64,000 nt of DNA from the NCBI GenBank assembly GCA_964458935.1, contig CAYWKS010000005.1, positions 1 to 64,000 on the forward strand, given 5' to 3'. Source of the stretch: CAYWKS01 sp964458935. GTDB lineage: Bacteria; Planctomycetota; Phycisphaerae; Phycisphaerales; Zrk34. Below, in pieces: positions 8,242 to 15,920 of this stretch; the first letter of the stretch is position 1; each line of letters begins with the position of its first letter. The notes under the pieces were generated by a model. It made no database searches. It saw only the letters and a list, made by a program, of their open reading frames with translations, and had not been told where the DNA came from. The translations under genes and the position numbers were made by a program.

Positions 8242-10869
8242 CTAGGTCGCGGATGACTCAGCCTCGGCGCTCCTGGGCTCGTACTCATCGGGCACGGGCG
8301 AGCCGTCGGTCTTCCTGAGCGTGGGCACGTGCTGCTGCTTTTCGTGCTCGGCCCAGAGCTTTTCGAGCCTGGCCTGCGTGTCTTCCTCGAGCGTTGTGAA
8401 CCCGACGCGGCCGCGGCACTTGGGGAACTTCGAGCAGCTCAGCCACAGCCCGCGCTTGCCCGTCCGCAGGTACAGCGGCGCCTCGCACTTGGGGCAGGGG
8501 ATCTCCGTGGTCAGCGGACCGGCGACCGGGTGCTTGACGCGGCCCTTCTTGTCGAGGTTCACCACGCCCTTGCAGTCCGGGTAGTTCGTGCAACTGAGGA
8601 ACGGGCCGTAGCGGCCCTTGCGCAACTGCATCGGGTGCTCGTCGCAGTCCGGGCACTGAATGTCGGTGTACTCGGGCTCGGCGGGGCGGCCCTCGCGGTC
8701 GATCGGCGACGCCCACTTGCAGTCGGGGTACCGGCTGCACGAAAGGAACTTGCCGTTCTTCCCGAACCGGTACACCGCCTCGGCGCCGCATTCGCCGCAC
8801 GCGTAGTCGGACGGCTCGGTCTGGGCCTTGGCGTGTTGAAGGTCCTCGTGCGCCTGCTCGAGCTTCTCCTTGAACGGGCCGTAAAACTTGCGCAGCATCT
8901 CGACCCAGTCGTGGTGCTGCTCCTCGACGGCGTCGAGCTCGTCCTCCATCTCGCGGGTGTAGCCGACGTCCATGATCCGCGGGAACGCCTCGGTGAGCTT
9001 GTCGGTGACCACCTCGCCGAGGTCGGTGGCGTGGAAGCGGTTGCTCAGCTTCTCGACGTACTTGCGGTCCTGGATGACCTGGATGATGGCCGCGTAGGTG
9101 CTGGGTCGGCCGATGCCCTCGGATTCGAGTTTCTTGACCAGCGACGCTTCGGTGTAGCGCGGGGGGGGCGAGGTGAACTTCTGTTCGGGGTCGACCTGCA
9201 TCGCGGCGAGCTGCTGATCCTCTTCGAGGGGCGGGAGGATGGCCTCGTCGGCCGGGTGGGGCGTGCCGACGACCTTGTAGAACCCGTCGAAGACGAGCAC
9301 GCGGCCGGACCCGCGGAAGACGACCTCGGGTCCGCCGTCGGTCGAGCCGGCGATCTGGTAGCTGGTCGTGTCCCACTGCGCCGGGGTCATCTGGCAGGCG
9401 ACGAAGCGCTGCCAGATCAGGCGGTAGAGCTTGAGCTGCTGATCGCTGAGCGAGCCGCGGACCCTGGGGTCATCGGGCGCGAGGGTGACGTCGGTGGGGC
9501 GGATGGCCTCGTGGGCTTCCTGCGCGTCGCGGTTGGAGCTGGAGTAGACGTTGGGCTTGTCGGGCAGGTACTTGTCACCGAAGTTGGCATGGATGTAATC
9601 GCGGGCCATGCCGAGGGCTTCGCCGGAGAGGTTCGTCGAGTCGGTACGCATGTAGGTGATCAGGCCGACCGACCCGACGCCGCTGATCTCGATGCCCTCG
9701 TAGAGTTGCTGGGCGGTCCGCATGGTGGTCTGTGCGGCCATGGACAACTGGTTGGCCGCCGACTGCTGGAGGGTGGAGGTGATGAACGGCGCGTAGGGCC
9801 TGCTGCTGGTGCGCTTGGTCTGGATGCCCTTGATGCGCCAGTCGAAGGACCGATCGACGTGGCCGACGAGCTGGACCTTGTTCTGTGCCGGGCCCTTGGC
9901 GTCGGGGTCGTGGGTGTCGCGGCGATCGACCAGCTCGAAGCCGGCGCGCTGCGCCGCGGCGAGGGCGGCGTCGACGTGGTCGGCCTCGAACTTCTCGCCG
10001 CCGACTTCGACGAGATCGGCGACGAGGCCCTGGTGCTCAGCGAGCCAGGCGAGCTTGTCCCGCTGGCTGCGGCCGGAGACCGGCCGGCCGTTCTTCTCCG
10101 TCGGGGCGTCGGCCAGCCACTGCATCCACTGCCCGCTCAGCGACCCCGGGTCCGACAGGTCGGTCGTGAAGTAGCCGGTGATCTTCCAGTACTCCTCCGG
10201 GACGAACGCACGGATCTCCCGTTCGCGCTCGACAACGAGCCGCACGGCGACGGACTGGACGCGTCCGGCGCTCAGCCCGCCGGCGACCTTCTTCCACAGC
10301 AGGGGCGAGACCTGGTAGCCGACGATCCGGTCGAGGATGCGGCGGGCCTGCTGGGCGTTGACCTTGTCCATGTCGATGTGGCGGGGCTGATCGAAGGCGC
10401 GGCGGATCTCGTTGGCGGTGATGGCGTTGAAGACCACGCGTCGGGCCGCGTCGATATTCAGCCCCAGCGCCTCGACGAGGTGCCAGGCGATCGCCTCGCC
10501 TTCGCGGTCGAGGTCGGTCGCCAGCCAGACGTCCGCCGCATTCTTCGCCGCCCGCTTGAGGTCGGTGACGGTGCGGCCCTTGCCGGTGATCAACTCGTAG
10601 GTCGGCTGGAAGTTCTTCGCCAGGTCGACCCCGGGCACGGGCATCTCGCTGCGCTTGACGCCTTTGGGCGGCTTGGCCGGCAGATCGCGGACGTGGCCCA
10701 CGCTCGCCATCACGACATAATCGTTGCCCAGATACTTGTTGATCGTCCGGGCCTTGGCGGGGGACTCGACGATGACCAGGTGCTTGCCGGACGTGTCGGG
10801 GACCTTGGCGGCGGCCTTCGTCGAGCCGGACTTCTTCGGCGTCTTCTTTTTGGAGGTCTTCTTGGCCAT
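8242..10869 (-). CDS. topA: DNA topoisomerase I (type IA)
   Basis: Relaxes negative supercoils through a transient 5'-phosphotyrosine link. The protein has 875 aa with a Lys-rich N-terminus, a TOPRIM domain starting HLVIVESPAKA, and the DLDREGEAIAW acidic motif. The active-site tyrosine lies in GLITYMRTDST (Y406). Three C-terminal four-cysteine zinc ribbons (CGECG..CSRYPDC, CPDCD..CTNYPDC, CPKCE..CSKFPKC) follow. The start MAKKTSKKK at 10869 is chosen; an in-frame extension to 11022 is Arg/Pro/Cys-rich and not conserved-looking. The SD before this ATG is weak. A long plus-strand open frame over the gene is a GC-bias shadow. Confidence 0.97.
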   Translation of the reverse strand: MAKKTSKKKTPKKSGSTKAAAKVPDTSGKHLVIVESPAKARTINKYLGNDYVVMASVGHVRDLPAKPPKGVKRSEMPVPGVDLAKNFQPTYELITGKGRTVTDLKRAAKNAADVWLATDLDREGEAIAWHLVEALGLNIDAARRVVFNAITANEIRRAFDQPRHIDMDKVNAQQARRILDRIVGYQVSPLLWKKVAGGLSAGRVQSVAVRLVVEREREIRAFVPEEYWKITGYFTTDLSDPGSLSGQWMQWLADAPTEKNGRPVSGRSQRDKLAWLAEHQGLVADLVEVGGEKFEADHVDAALAAAQRAGFELVDRRDTHDPDAKGPAQNKVQLVGHVDRSFDWRIKGIQTKRTSSRPYAPFITSTLQQSAANQLSMAAQTTMRTAQQLYEGIEISGVGSVGLITYMRTDSTNLSGEALGMARDYIHANFGDKYLPDKPNVYSSSNRDAQEAHEAIRPTDVTLAPDDPRVRGSLSDQQLKLYRLIWQRFVACQMTPAQWDTTSYQIAGSTDGGPEVVFRGSGRVLVFDGFYKVVGTPHPADEAILPPLEEDQQLAAMQVDPEQKFTSPPPRYTEASLVKKLESEGIGRPSTYAAIIQVIQDRKYVEKLSNRFHATDLGEVVTDKLTEAFPRIMDVGYTREMEDELDAVEEQHHDWVEMLRKFYGPFKEKLEQAHEDLQHAKAQTEPSDYACGECGAEAVYRFGKNGKFLSCSRYPDCKWASPIDREGRPAEPEYTDIQCPDCDEHPMQLRKGRYGPFLSCTNYPDCKGVVNLDKKGRVKHPVAGPLTTEIPCPKCEAPLYLRTGKRGLWLSCSKFPKCRGRVGFTTLEEDTQARLEKLWAEHEKQQHVPTLRKTDGSPVPDEYEPRSAEAESSAT

Positions 10870-11063
10870 AGGGCTAGTCACAACGCGTATCGGACATTTG
10901 CTTGGGCAGCTTGCAGTGTACACGCGCGCGAGGGGCGTCAAGCGCCTGGACCCGCGGTCAGGGGCGTCGGTCGAACCACGGCGGGGCCGGCAGAATTGAA
11001 TCGCCCGGCGGCCGTTTGTCAAGCCGCCCCGCTAAGACATTGATAGAGCGGCACTTGTGGAGC

Positions 11064-12041
11064 CTAAGCGGCGGCGGTCTCGCGGCGGACGATTTGCACC
11101 GCCTCCAAGACGATCTGATCGAAGGGCTGATCGGCCGCCCGGACCCAGTGCACACCGCGGTATCGCTTGAGCCAGGTCCGCTGGGCCTTGGCGTAGCGTC
11201 GGGTCTCGATCTTCGTTTGCTCGAAGGCCTCCTCGCGGGTGATCTCGCCGCGGAGGTGGGCCAGGGCCTGCTTCGTGCCCAGGGCCTCGCGGGCCTGCGG
11301 GCCCAGCAGCCCCGCCGTCTCCAGCCGCCGCGTCTCGCTCACCAGGTCCTCCTGATCGTCATTCGGATGGAACATCCGCTTGACCCGCGCGTTGATCCGC
11401 CGGTTGATCGCCTCGGTGGGCCAGTCCAGCCCGATCAGGATCGGGTGGTGGCGATACGTCGGATGCCGGATGTCCGAGGTCGGATGGGGCGGGTTCGACC
11501 ATTGCTGCTGGAGCTGGCTGATGGGTTGGCCGGTGGCGTGGTGGACCTCGAGGGCGCGGATGATGCGCTTGCGGTCGTTGGGGTGGATGCGCTGGGCGGA
11601 AGCCGGATCGACGCCCGCCAGCCGCTCGTGCAATTCCCGCGCGTCGATGGGGTCCAGCGCGGCCCGAAAGTCAGGGTCGGCCGGCGGGCCTTCGAAGAAG
11701 CCTTCGAGAAGCGCCTTGAGGTACAGGTTGGTCCCGCCGACGACAACGGGCAGCTTGCCGCGCCGCTGGATCGCGGCGATGCTGGCTTCGGCGGCCTCGA
11801 TCCAGTCCGCGACGGTCCACGGCTCGGTGGGTTCGACGATGTCGATGAGGTGGTGTGGCGCGGCGTCGCGTTCCGCGGCGGTGGGCTTGGCCGTGCCCGC
11901 ATCGAGGCGGCGGTAGACCTGCATCGAGTCGGCGTTGACGATCTCGCCGCCGCAGGCTTGGCCGATCGCCACGGCCAGCGCGCTCTTGCCGCCGGCGGTG
12001 GGGCCGAGGATCACGACGATGCGGTGGCCCGTCACGGTCAT
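11064..12041 (-). CDS. miaA: tRNA dimethylallyltransferase
   Basis: Transfers a dimethylallyl group to N6 of A37 in tRNAs that read codons starting with U. The 325-residue length is normal. The P-loop LGPTAGGKSALA is followed by the DSMQVYRRLDAGTAKP signature, HHLIDIVEP, and GGTNLYLKALLEG. The C-terminal part contains HPNDRKRIIRALEV. The ATG overlaps the stop codon of the upstream YeaQ-like gene (TGATG), so the two are translationally coupled. The pairing has no obvious functional logic. topA lies 194 bases downstream on the same strand. Confidence 0.96.
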   Translation of the reverse strand: MTVTGHRIVVILGPTAGGKSALAVAIGQACGGEIVNADSMQVYRRLDAGTAKPTAAERDAAPHHLIDIVEPTEPWTVADWIEAAEASIAAIQRRGKLPVVVGGTNLYLKALLEGFFEGPPADPDFRAALDPIDARELHERLAGVDPASAQRIHPNDRKRIIRALEVHHATGQPISQLQQQWSNPPHPTSDIRHPTYRHHPILIGLDWPTEAINRRINARVKRMFHPNDDQEDLVSETRRLETAGLLGPQAREALGTKQALAHLRGEITREEAFEQTKIETRRYAKAQRTWLKRYRGVHWVRAADQPFDQIVLEAVQIVRRETAAA

Positions 12042-12292
12042 CAGCGTTTGGTGCCGCGGGCGACGAGGCCGAGGACGAACAGCAGGATCAGCGCCCCGAC
12101 CACGGCGGCGATCAGTTCACCGAGCAGGCTGTCGGGGATCAGCCCGACCACGCGGAACACGAACCCGCCGACGAACGCCCCGAGCACGCCGACGATCAGG
12201 TTGCCGACGATGCCGAATCCGCTGCCCTTGGTGAGCCAGCCGGCGATGAAACCGGCGAGCAGGCCGATCAGCAGGAAATAAAGGACCTCCAT
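12041..12292 (-). CDS. GlsB/YeaQ/YmgE-family small membrane protein
   Basis: An 83-residue, almost wholly hydrophobic, Gly-rich protein with three predicted membrane helices. The pattern (LLIGLLAGFIAGWLTKGSG, NLIVGVLGAFVGG, and a final helix ending ARGTKR) is that of the transglycosylase-associated/GlsB family. Members are stress-induced in several bacteria, but the biochemical role is unknown. Its stop codon overlaps the miaA start. Confidence 0.85.
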   Translation of the reverse strand: MEVLYFLLIGLLAGFIAGWLTKGSGFGIVGNLIVGVLGAFVGGFVFRVVGLIPDSLLGELIAAVVGALILLFVLGLVARGTKR

Positions 12293-12314
12293 GACGTTCG
12301 CTCCCTGATGGTTG

Positions 12315-12713
12315 TCAGTCGCCGAAGACGCGCACGTGGACGTTGCGGTGGCGCGGGCCGTCGAACTCGCAGAAGTAAATGCCCTGCCACGTGCCGAGCA
12401 CGAGCCGGCCGGCGTCGACGAGCACCGTGACGCTCGAGCCCATCATCGAGGCCTTGACGTGGCTGGCCGAATTGCCCTCGCCGTGCTGGTAGAACGGCTG
12501 CCGCCACGGGACCATCTGGTCGAGCTGGCCGATCATGTCGTGCTGGACGTCGGGGTCGGCGTTCTCGTTGATCGTCACCCCGGCGGTGGTGTGCGGGACG
12601 TAAACGATGACCTGGCCGGTCGTCACGCCGGCGTCGGCGACGACCTCCTGCACGCGGCCGGTGATCTCGACAAACTGGTCGCGCGATCGGGTTTCGACGT
12701 TGAGCGTCTGCAT
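12315..12713 (-). CDS. yjbQ: YjbQ/UPF0047 family protein
   Basis: A 132-residue compact beta protein matching the YjbQ family end to end. The conserved stretches are VYVPHTTAGVTINENADPDV, the His-containing HGEGNSASHVKASMMG, and GTWQGIYFCEFDGPR near the C-terminus. Escherichia coli YjbQ has weak thiamine-phosphate synthase activity in vitro; the physiological role is unclear. The gene lies 22 bases upstream of the GlsB-like gene on the same strand, so it may head a yjbQ, glsB-like, miaA transcript. It is divergent from nuoC across 70 bases. Confidence 0.9.
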   Translation of the reverse strand: MQTLNVETRSRDQFVEITGRVQEVVADAGVTTGQVIVYVPHTTAGVTINENADPDVQHDMIGQLDQMVPWRQPFYQHGEGNSASHVKASMMGSSVTVLVDAGRLVLGTWQGIYFCEFDGPRHRNVHVRVFGD

Positions 12714-12783
12714 CGTGGCCGCATGATACCACGCCGGTCGCGGGGTTTGCCTCGGCGGGGTTCGATCGCTTTAATGGTCGGTT

Positions 12784-13398
12784 ATGACCCACCCACCGAC
12801 CCCGGCAAATCAGGCGGGCACGCAGCAGGGCCAGACCCCCGAGCCGCAGTTGCCCGAGCACCCCACCATGCCGCGCCTCAAGCAGGCGTTCGCCGGCCGC
12901 GGGCTGCGCGCCGGGCAGTACCGCGGTATGACCACCGTGCTCTGCCCGAAGGACCTGCTCCACGAACTGCTCGAATTCCTCCGCAACGATCCGACATGCC
13001 ACTACGACTTCCTCTCGGACATCGCCGGGATCGACTACCTCAATTACCCCGGCGGCCCGGGCGCCGAGCACCGATTCGGCATCGTCTACAACCTCGTCTC
13101 CACGACGCATACCTACCGCCTGATGGTCAAGGTCGGGCTCGACCCGAGCATCGACACCAGCGGCACCGATCACGACCCGGCGCTGCACCTGCCGACCGTG
13201 ACCGACATCTGGCCCGGGGCTGAGTGGCTGGAGCGCGAGGTGTACGACATGTTCGGCATCCGCTTCGACGGCCACCCCGACCTGCGGCGAATCCTGACGT
13301 GGGAGGCCTACCCGGCGCACCCGCTGCGAAAGGACTACCCGCTCCGCGGCCGCGGCGAACGCGACGACTACCGCGTCGTCACCCGCGACAGCGCGTGA
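12784..13398 (+). CDS. nuoC: NADH-quinone oxidoreductase subunit C (complex I 30 kDa)
   Basis: Peripheral-arm subunit of respiratory complex I, 204 aa. The family signature near the C-terminus is plain: EWLEREVYDMFGIRFDGHPD, then LRRILTWEAYPAHPLRKDYP. The N-terminal part has HYDFLSDIAGIDYLNYPGG. It does not stand between nuoB and nuoD as it usually does: upstream is a divergent yjbQ, and downstream is a convergent lipoprotein gene 18 bases away. It is not a NuoCD fusion. The gene looks intact, so complex I genes are probably dispersed in this genome. Confidence 0.93.
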   Translation: MTHPPTPANQAGTQQGQTPEPQLPEHPTMPRLKQAFAGRGLRAGQYRGMTTVLCPKDLLHELLEFLRNDPTCHYDFLSDIAGIDYLNYPGGPGAEHRFGIVYNLVSTTHTYRLMVKVGLDPSIDTSGTDHDPALHLPTVTDIWPGAEWLEREVYDMFGIRFDGHPDLRRILTWEAYPAHPLRKDYPLRGRGERDDYRVVTRDSA

Positions 13399-13415
13399 GC
13401 GATCGCCCCGCCCGC

Positions 13416-13439
13416 GTCACCGGTCGGGGCCCCCGCCCC
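13416..13439. repeat. Direct repeat copy 1 (24 bp exact; imperfect homology extends about 85 bp)
   Basis: The 24 bases here recur exactly at 14170-14193. Both copies cover the stop codon and last codons of a minus-strand gene (encoding GGGPDR). Weaker similarity continues inward to about 13500 and 14250, including the TTCAATTCCA/TCCAATTCCA block and CTGCAGCG. Confidence 0.9.
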
Positions 13440-14109
13440 CCGATTCCTCCAACGCCAGCGCCTGCTTCAATTCCACCTCGTCGGCCTGGTCGCGCGTCTG
13501 CAGCGTGATCACACGCTCGCCGTTAGCTTGCGTCGCCGCGGTCAGCCGCGAGTACCAGCCGGCCTTCGCCAGCGCCCGCAACAACACCGGGTCGCGATGG
13601 TCCGGTGCGAGCATGGTCACCGACTCGAATCCGCACGGGCCGGTCACGCGGATCGTCCGTGTTGCCGGCGGTGTCAGGTGCAGGCGCGAGTACCAACCGA
13701 GCGACGCGGCATCGTCGTGCAGCCGGGCACCCAGGACGGCCAGCGACACTTCGCCCTTCACTTGCCGGGTCTCTTCAGGGAAGGTCTCATGCAGCCCGGT
13801 CTGACGCTGCTCCACATCGACGTCCTGGAAGACCAGCCGCGTCACGTGATGCTTCATCACCAGCACGCGCCGGCCGGTCAGCGTTCCGAAGTCGATCTGC
13901 ATCTGCAGCGGCGTCACGCCCACGGGTTCGCCGTCGAGAGTCACGGTCATGCTCGGAGTATTCGGCCCGATGGTCAGATGCTCGGCGTACGCCAGGCGCA
14001 CGGGCAACACATGCCCGCGGTCCTCGATCGTGCGATTGATCGCGATCCTCTGTTCGTCATGGCAGCCGCCCGCGATCAGGACGAGCAGCAGCAAGATAGA
14101 CCGGTGCAT
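13417..14109 (-). CDS. Hypothetical lipoprotein with C-terminal tail shared with the PhoD-like neighbour
   Basis: A 230-residue lipoprotein. The signal MHRSILLLLVLIAGGC has a lipobox ending at Cys16. The body contains a PEGA-like turn (VTLDGEPVGVTPLQMQI), common in envelope proteins. Two copies of GWYSRL occur, about 50 residues apart, suggesting an internal repeat. The last 28 or so residues (LQTRDQADEVELKQALAL to GGGGPDR) closely match the C-terminus of the PhoD-like protein encoded just upstream on the same strand. No enzyme motif is seen. The ATG at 14109 is preferred to an in-frame TTG six bases earlier. Confidence 0.65.
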   Translation of the reverse strand: MHRSILLLLVLIAGGCHDEQRIAINRTIEDRGHVLPVRLAYAEHLTIGPNTPSMTVTLDGEPVGVTPLQMQIDFGTLTGRRVLVMKHHVTRLVFQDVDVEQRQTGLHETFPEETRQVKGEVSLAVLGARLHDDAASLGWYSRLHLTPPATRTIRVTGPCGFESVTMLAPDHRDPVLLRALAKAGWYSRLTAATQANGERVITLQTRDQADEVELKQALALEESGGGGPDR

Positions 14110-14169
14110 GGCCAACCCCGCTTATGTTGTTGTAGGTGGGCCCATTGTACCTTGCGGCGGCCCGCCCGG

Positions 14170-14193
14170 GTCACCGGTCGGGGCCCCCGCCCC
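14170..14193. repeat. Direct repeat copy 2 (24 bp exact)
   Basis: Second copy of the 24-bp repeat at 13416-13439, again spanning the stop codon of a minus-strand gene. The two copies are 754 bp apart in the same orientation. Confidence 0.9.
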
Positions 14194-15301
14194 GCAACTG
14201 CCCCAACGTCAGCGTGTGCTCCAATTCCATCTCGCCGGCTTCGTCACGAATCTGCAGCGAGATCGTCGGGTCGGCCGCGTCCCAGTCGATCGTGATCAGC
14301 CCGAAGTTGTTGGCGAAGCTCCGCTCGCCCACCCGCCAGCGGTTGGGCTCGGGCCGGGGCGACAGCGAGTGAGTCAACGAGCTGGCCGTCACGTCGTACA
14401 GCGGATAGGGCACGCCCTCGTCGAGGCGGCTGATCTCCGCGGCGTGGCGGTCTCCGGTGATGAACACCACGCCGGTCGCGCCCGTCCGGTCGATCAGGTC
14501 GATCATCCGCCGCCGCTCGTGGGGGAACAGCGACCATGACTCCCAGCGGTGATCCTCGGCCACGAACTGGACGCTGGAGGCGATGATGCGAAGCTCGGCC
14601 GGCCGACGCAGTTCCCGCTCCAGCCACCGCCACTGGGCCTGGCCCAGCACGGTCGTGCCGGCGTCCTCGGTCGGCTTGTAGCGGCCGCCCAGCCGCTCTC
14701 GCTCCGCCTTCGTCAGCTTCATCGACTGGGTGTAAGGCGAGCGGAAGTACCGCGCGTCCAGCAGGATGAACTGCACCCGCCGGCCGACCGGACCGACGAC
14801 CTGCGCGTCATAGACGCCCGGCGTCCGCCGCCGGTCGGAGTCGGCCGGCTCGCCGAAAAAATCCAGCATCACCCGCTGTGACACCGCCTTCATCGGGTAC
14901 TCGGCGCCCGCGTCGTTCGCGCCGTAGTCGTGGTCATCCCACGTGGCGAGGATCGGGATCGACCGCCGCACCGCCGCGAAACCCGGCACCGCCGCAAACC
15001 GCGCATACTTGGCACGCAACTCCGCCTCATCCTCCGTGTCCGCGTAGATGTTGTCGCCCAGCAGGACCAGCACGTCCGGGTCCGCCGTATCGACCATCGC
15101 CTCCCACACCGGCTGTTCCAGGTCCTGGCGGGCACACGACCCGAACGCAATCGCGTGGACCTGGCCCGGCATCGCCGGGCCCGCCGGGCCCGTGGCCGAT
15201 TCGCGATCAGTTGCACAACCGGCCGGCAACCCCGCAACGGCCGCCAGTCCAGCCAGCAGCAACGCATAATCCCGGGGTCGCATCGTTCGGGGCCGCTTCA
15301 T
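14171..15301 (-). CDS. PhoD-like metallophosphatase lipoprotein
   Basis: A 376-residue predicted phosphodiesterase/alkaline phosphatase D-type enzyme. The lipobox LPAGC ends the signal peptide. Metal-binding motifs follow in order: AFGSCARQD, LVLLGDNIYAD, ATWDDHDYGAND, VQFILLDARYF, and near the C-terminus FITGDRHAAEIS. These are the PhoD/CapA-type calcineurin-like ligands. The start at 15301 is supported by GAGGAAA upstream. It probably acts at the cell surface or in the periplasm on phosphate esters. The C-terminal 28 residues resemble those of the next gene, an unexpected shared tail. The substrate cannot be told from sequence. Confidence 0.9.
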   Translation of the reverse strand: MKRPRTMRPRDYALLLAGLAAVAGLPAGCATDRESATGPAGPAMPGQVHAIAFGSCARQDLEQPVWEAMVDTADPDVLVLLGDNIYADTEDEAELRAKYARFAAVPGFAAVRRSIPILATWDDHDYGANDAGAEYPMKAVSQRVMLDFFGEPADSDRRRTPGVYDAQVVGPVGRRVQFILLDARYFRSPYTQSMKLTKAERERLGGRYKPTEDAGTTVLGQAQWRWLERELRRPAELRIIASSVQFVAEDHRWESWSLFPHERRRMIDLIDRTGATGVVFITGDRHAAEISRLDEGVPYPLYDVTASSLTHSLSPRPEPNRWRVGERSFANNFGLITIDWDAADPTISLQIRDEAGEMELEHTLTLGQLRGGGPDR

Positions 15302-15789
15302 CGGTTTTTCCTCGTGTGAGTACAGCAAGAGCTTGGTGTTCAGATATTTAGGTGGCGAGACCCGCCACGCGCCGCCACGCCTGACAGATTGCAATCATAC
15401 CTTCTGGTCATATTTAACTGATATTTAATGTGTGTATGCCTTCGAATCGTGTACCTTTTTACACCGTGTCCCGCGGTGTGTAGTCCGGGATGCTGAGAGA
15501 GCTTTCCTTCATACGGCGAGAACGCTGAGGCAGGGATACCTGCTCCAGCAATCAGTACGCCTGGCGTGGCCGCCCGATGTCGTGATTTAAGCAGAATAAG
15601 CGCAACGTTAATCTCAGAGTAATGATCCCTCACTATCCTTGCATCCGTGGGTTAGCCTCCCCGGGGGCAGGATAGAGGGCGAACTAGGGCTGCAGAGGGT
15701 CAGGGCCCGGCGTCCTCGGACCAAGGAGTGGAACTTGCATAGGAGAATGGATGATCTAACGCATGCCAACTGACGCAGCCGCACCAGAA

Positions 15790-15838
15790 GGCTACAGGGT
15801 AGGCCAATCTCTCGGAGAGTGAGGCGGTCGCTGTAGCC
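15790..15838 (+). ncRNA. Nested stem-loop in the leader of the 15921 gene
   Basis: GGCTACAG (15790-15797) pairs exactly with CTGTAGCC (15831-15838). Inside it, GCC/GGC and a hairpin CTCT-CGG-AGAG (15809-15819) can stack. An 8-bp closing stem with nested pairs is unlikely to be chance and suggests a folded leader RNA. The class is unknown. Confidence 0.45.
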
Positions 15839-15891
15839 GAATCTCGTTCAAAGTGGGTCCGCGGGAGTCGCGGGCCTCGGTCTCCAAAGGT

Positions 15892-15912
15892 TCCTTTAGT
15901 CAAACCAAAGGA
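15892..15912 (+). promoter_or_regulatory. Hairpin sequestering the ribosome-binding site of the 15921 gene
   Basis: TCCTTT (15892-15897) is complementary to AAAGGA (15907-15912), the Shine-Dalgarno for the ATG at 15921. A second CCAAAGG copy at 15884-15890 could compete for the same CCTTT, giving two alternative pairings. Translational control is inferred. Confidence 0.45.
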
Positions 15913-15920
15913 CAACAGAA

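Larger units (their letters stand above)
15302..15920 (+). promoter_or_regulatory. 619-bp intergenic region: probable promoter and long structured leader of the 15921 gene
   Basis: No convincing ORF lies here. An AT-rich island has ATATTTAA twice at an 11-base spacing (15410-15417 and 15421-15428), a likely promoter or UP-type region for one of the flanking genes. Hairpins follow: ACACCG/CGGTGT (15461-15479), a nested stem-loop at 15790-15838, and a hairpin over the Shine-Dalgarno at 15892-15912. This looks like a long untranslated leader, but no known riboswitch consensus was recognised. Confidence 0.5.

Noticed and set aside
8329..11043. A 904-codon open frame on the plus strand opposite topA
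   Set aside because: Low-complexity Leu/Val/Arg/Asp/Gly-rich translation with no domain; it mirrors topA codon bias in high-GC DNA. topA itself has all family motifs.
15486..15550. GCTGAGA/GCTGAGG-like words reminiscent of a TPP riboswitch
   Set aside because: Only short words match; the conserved order and helices of the THI element are missing, and the downstream gene is not thiamine-related.
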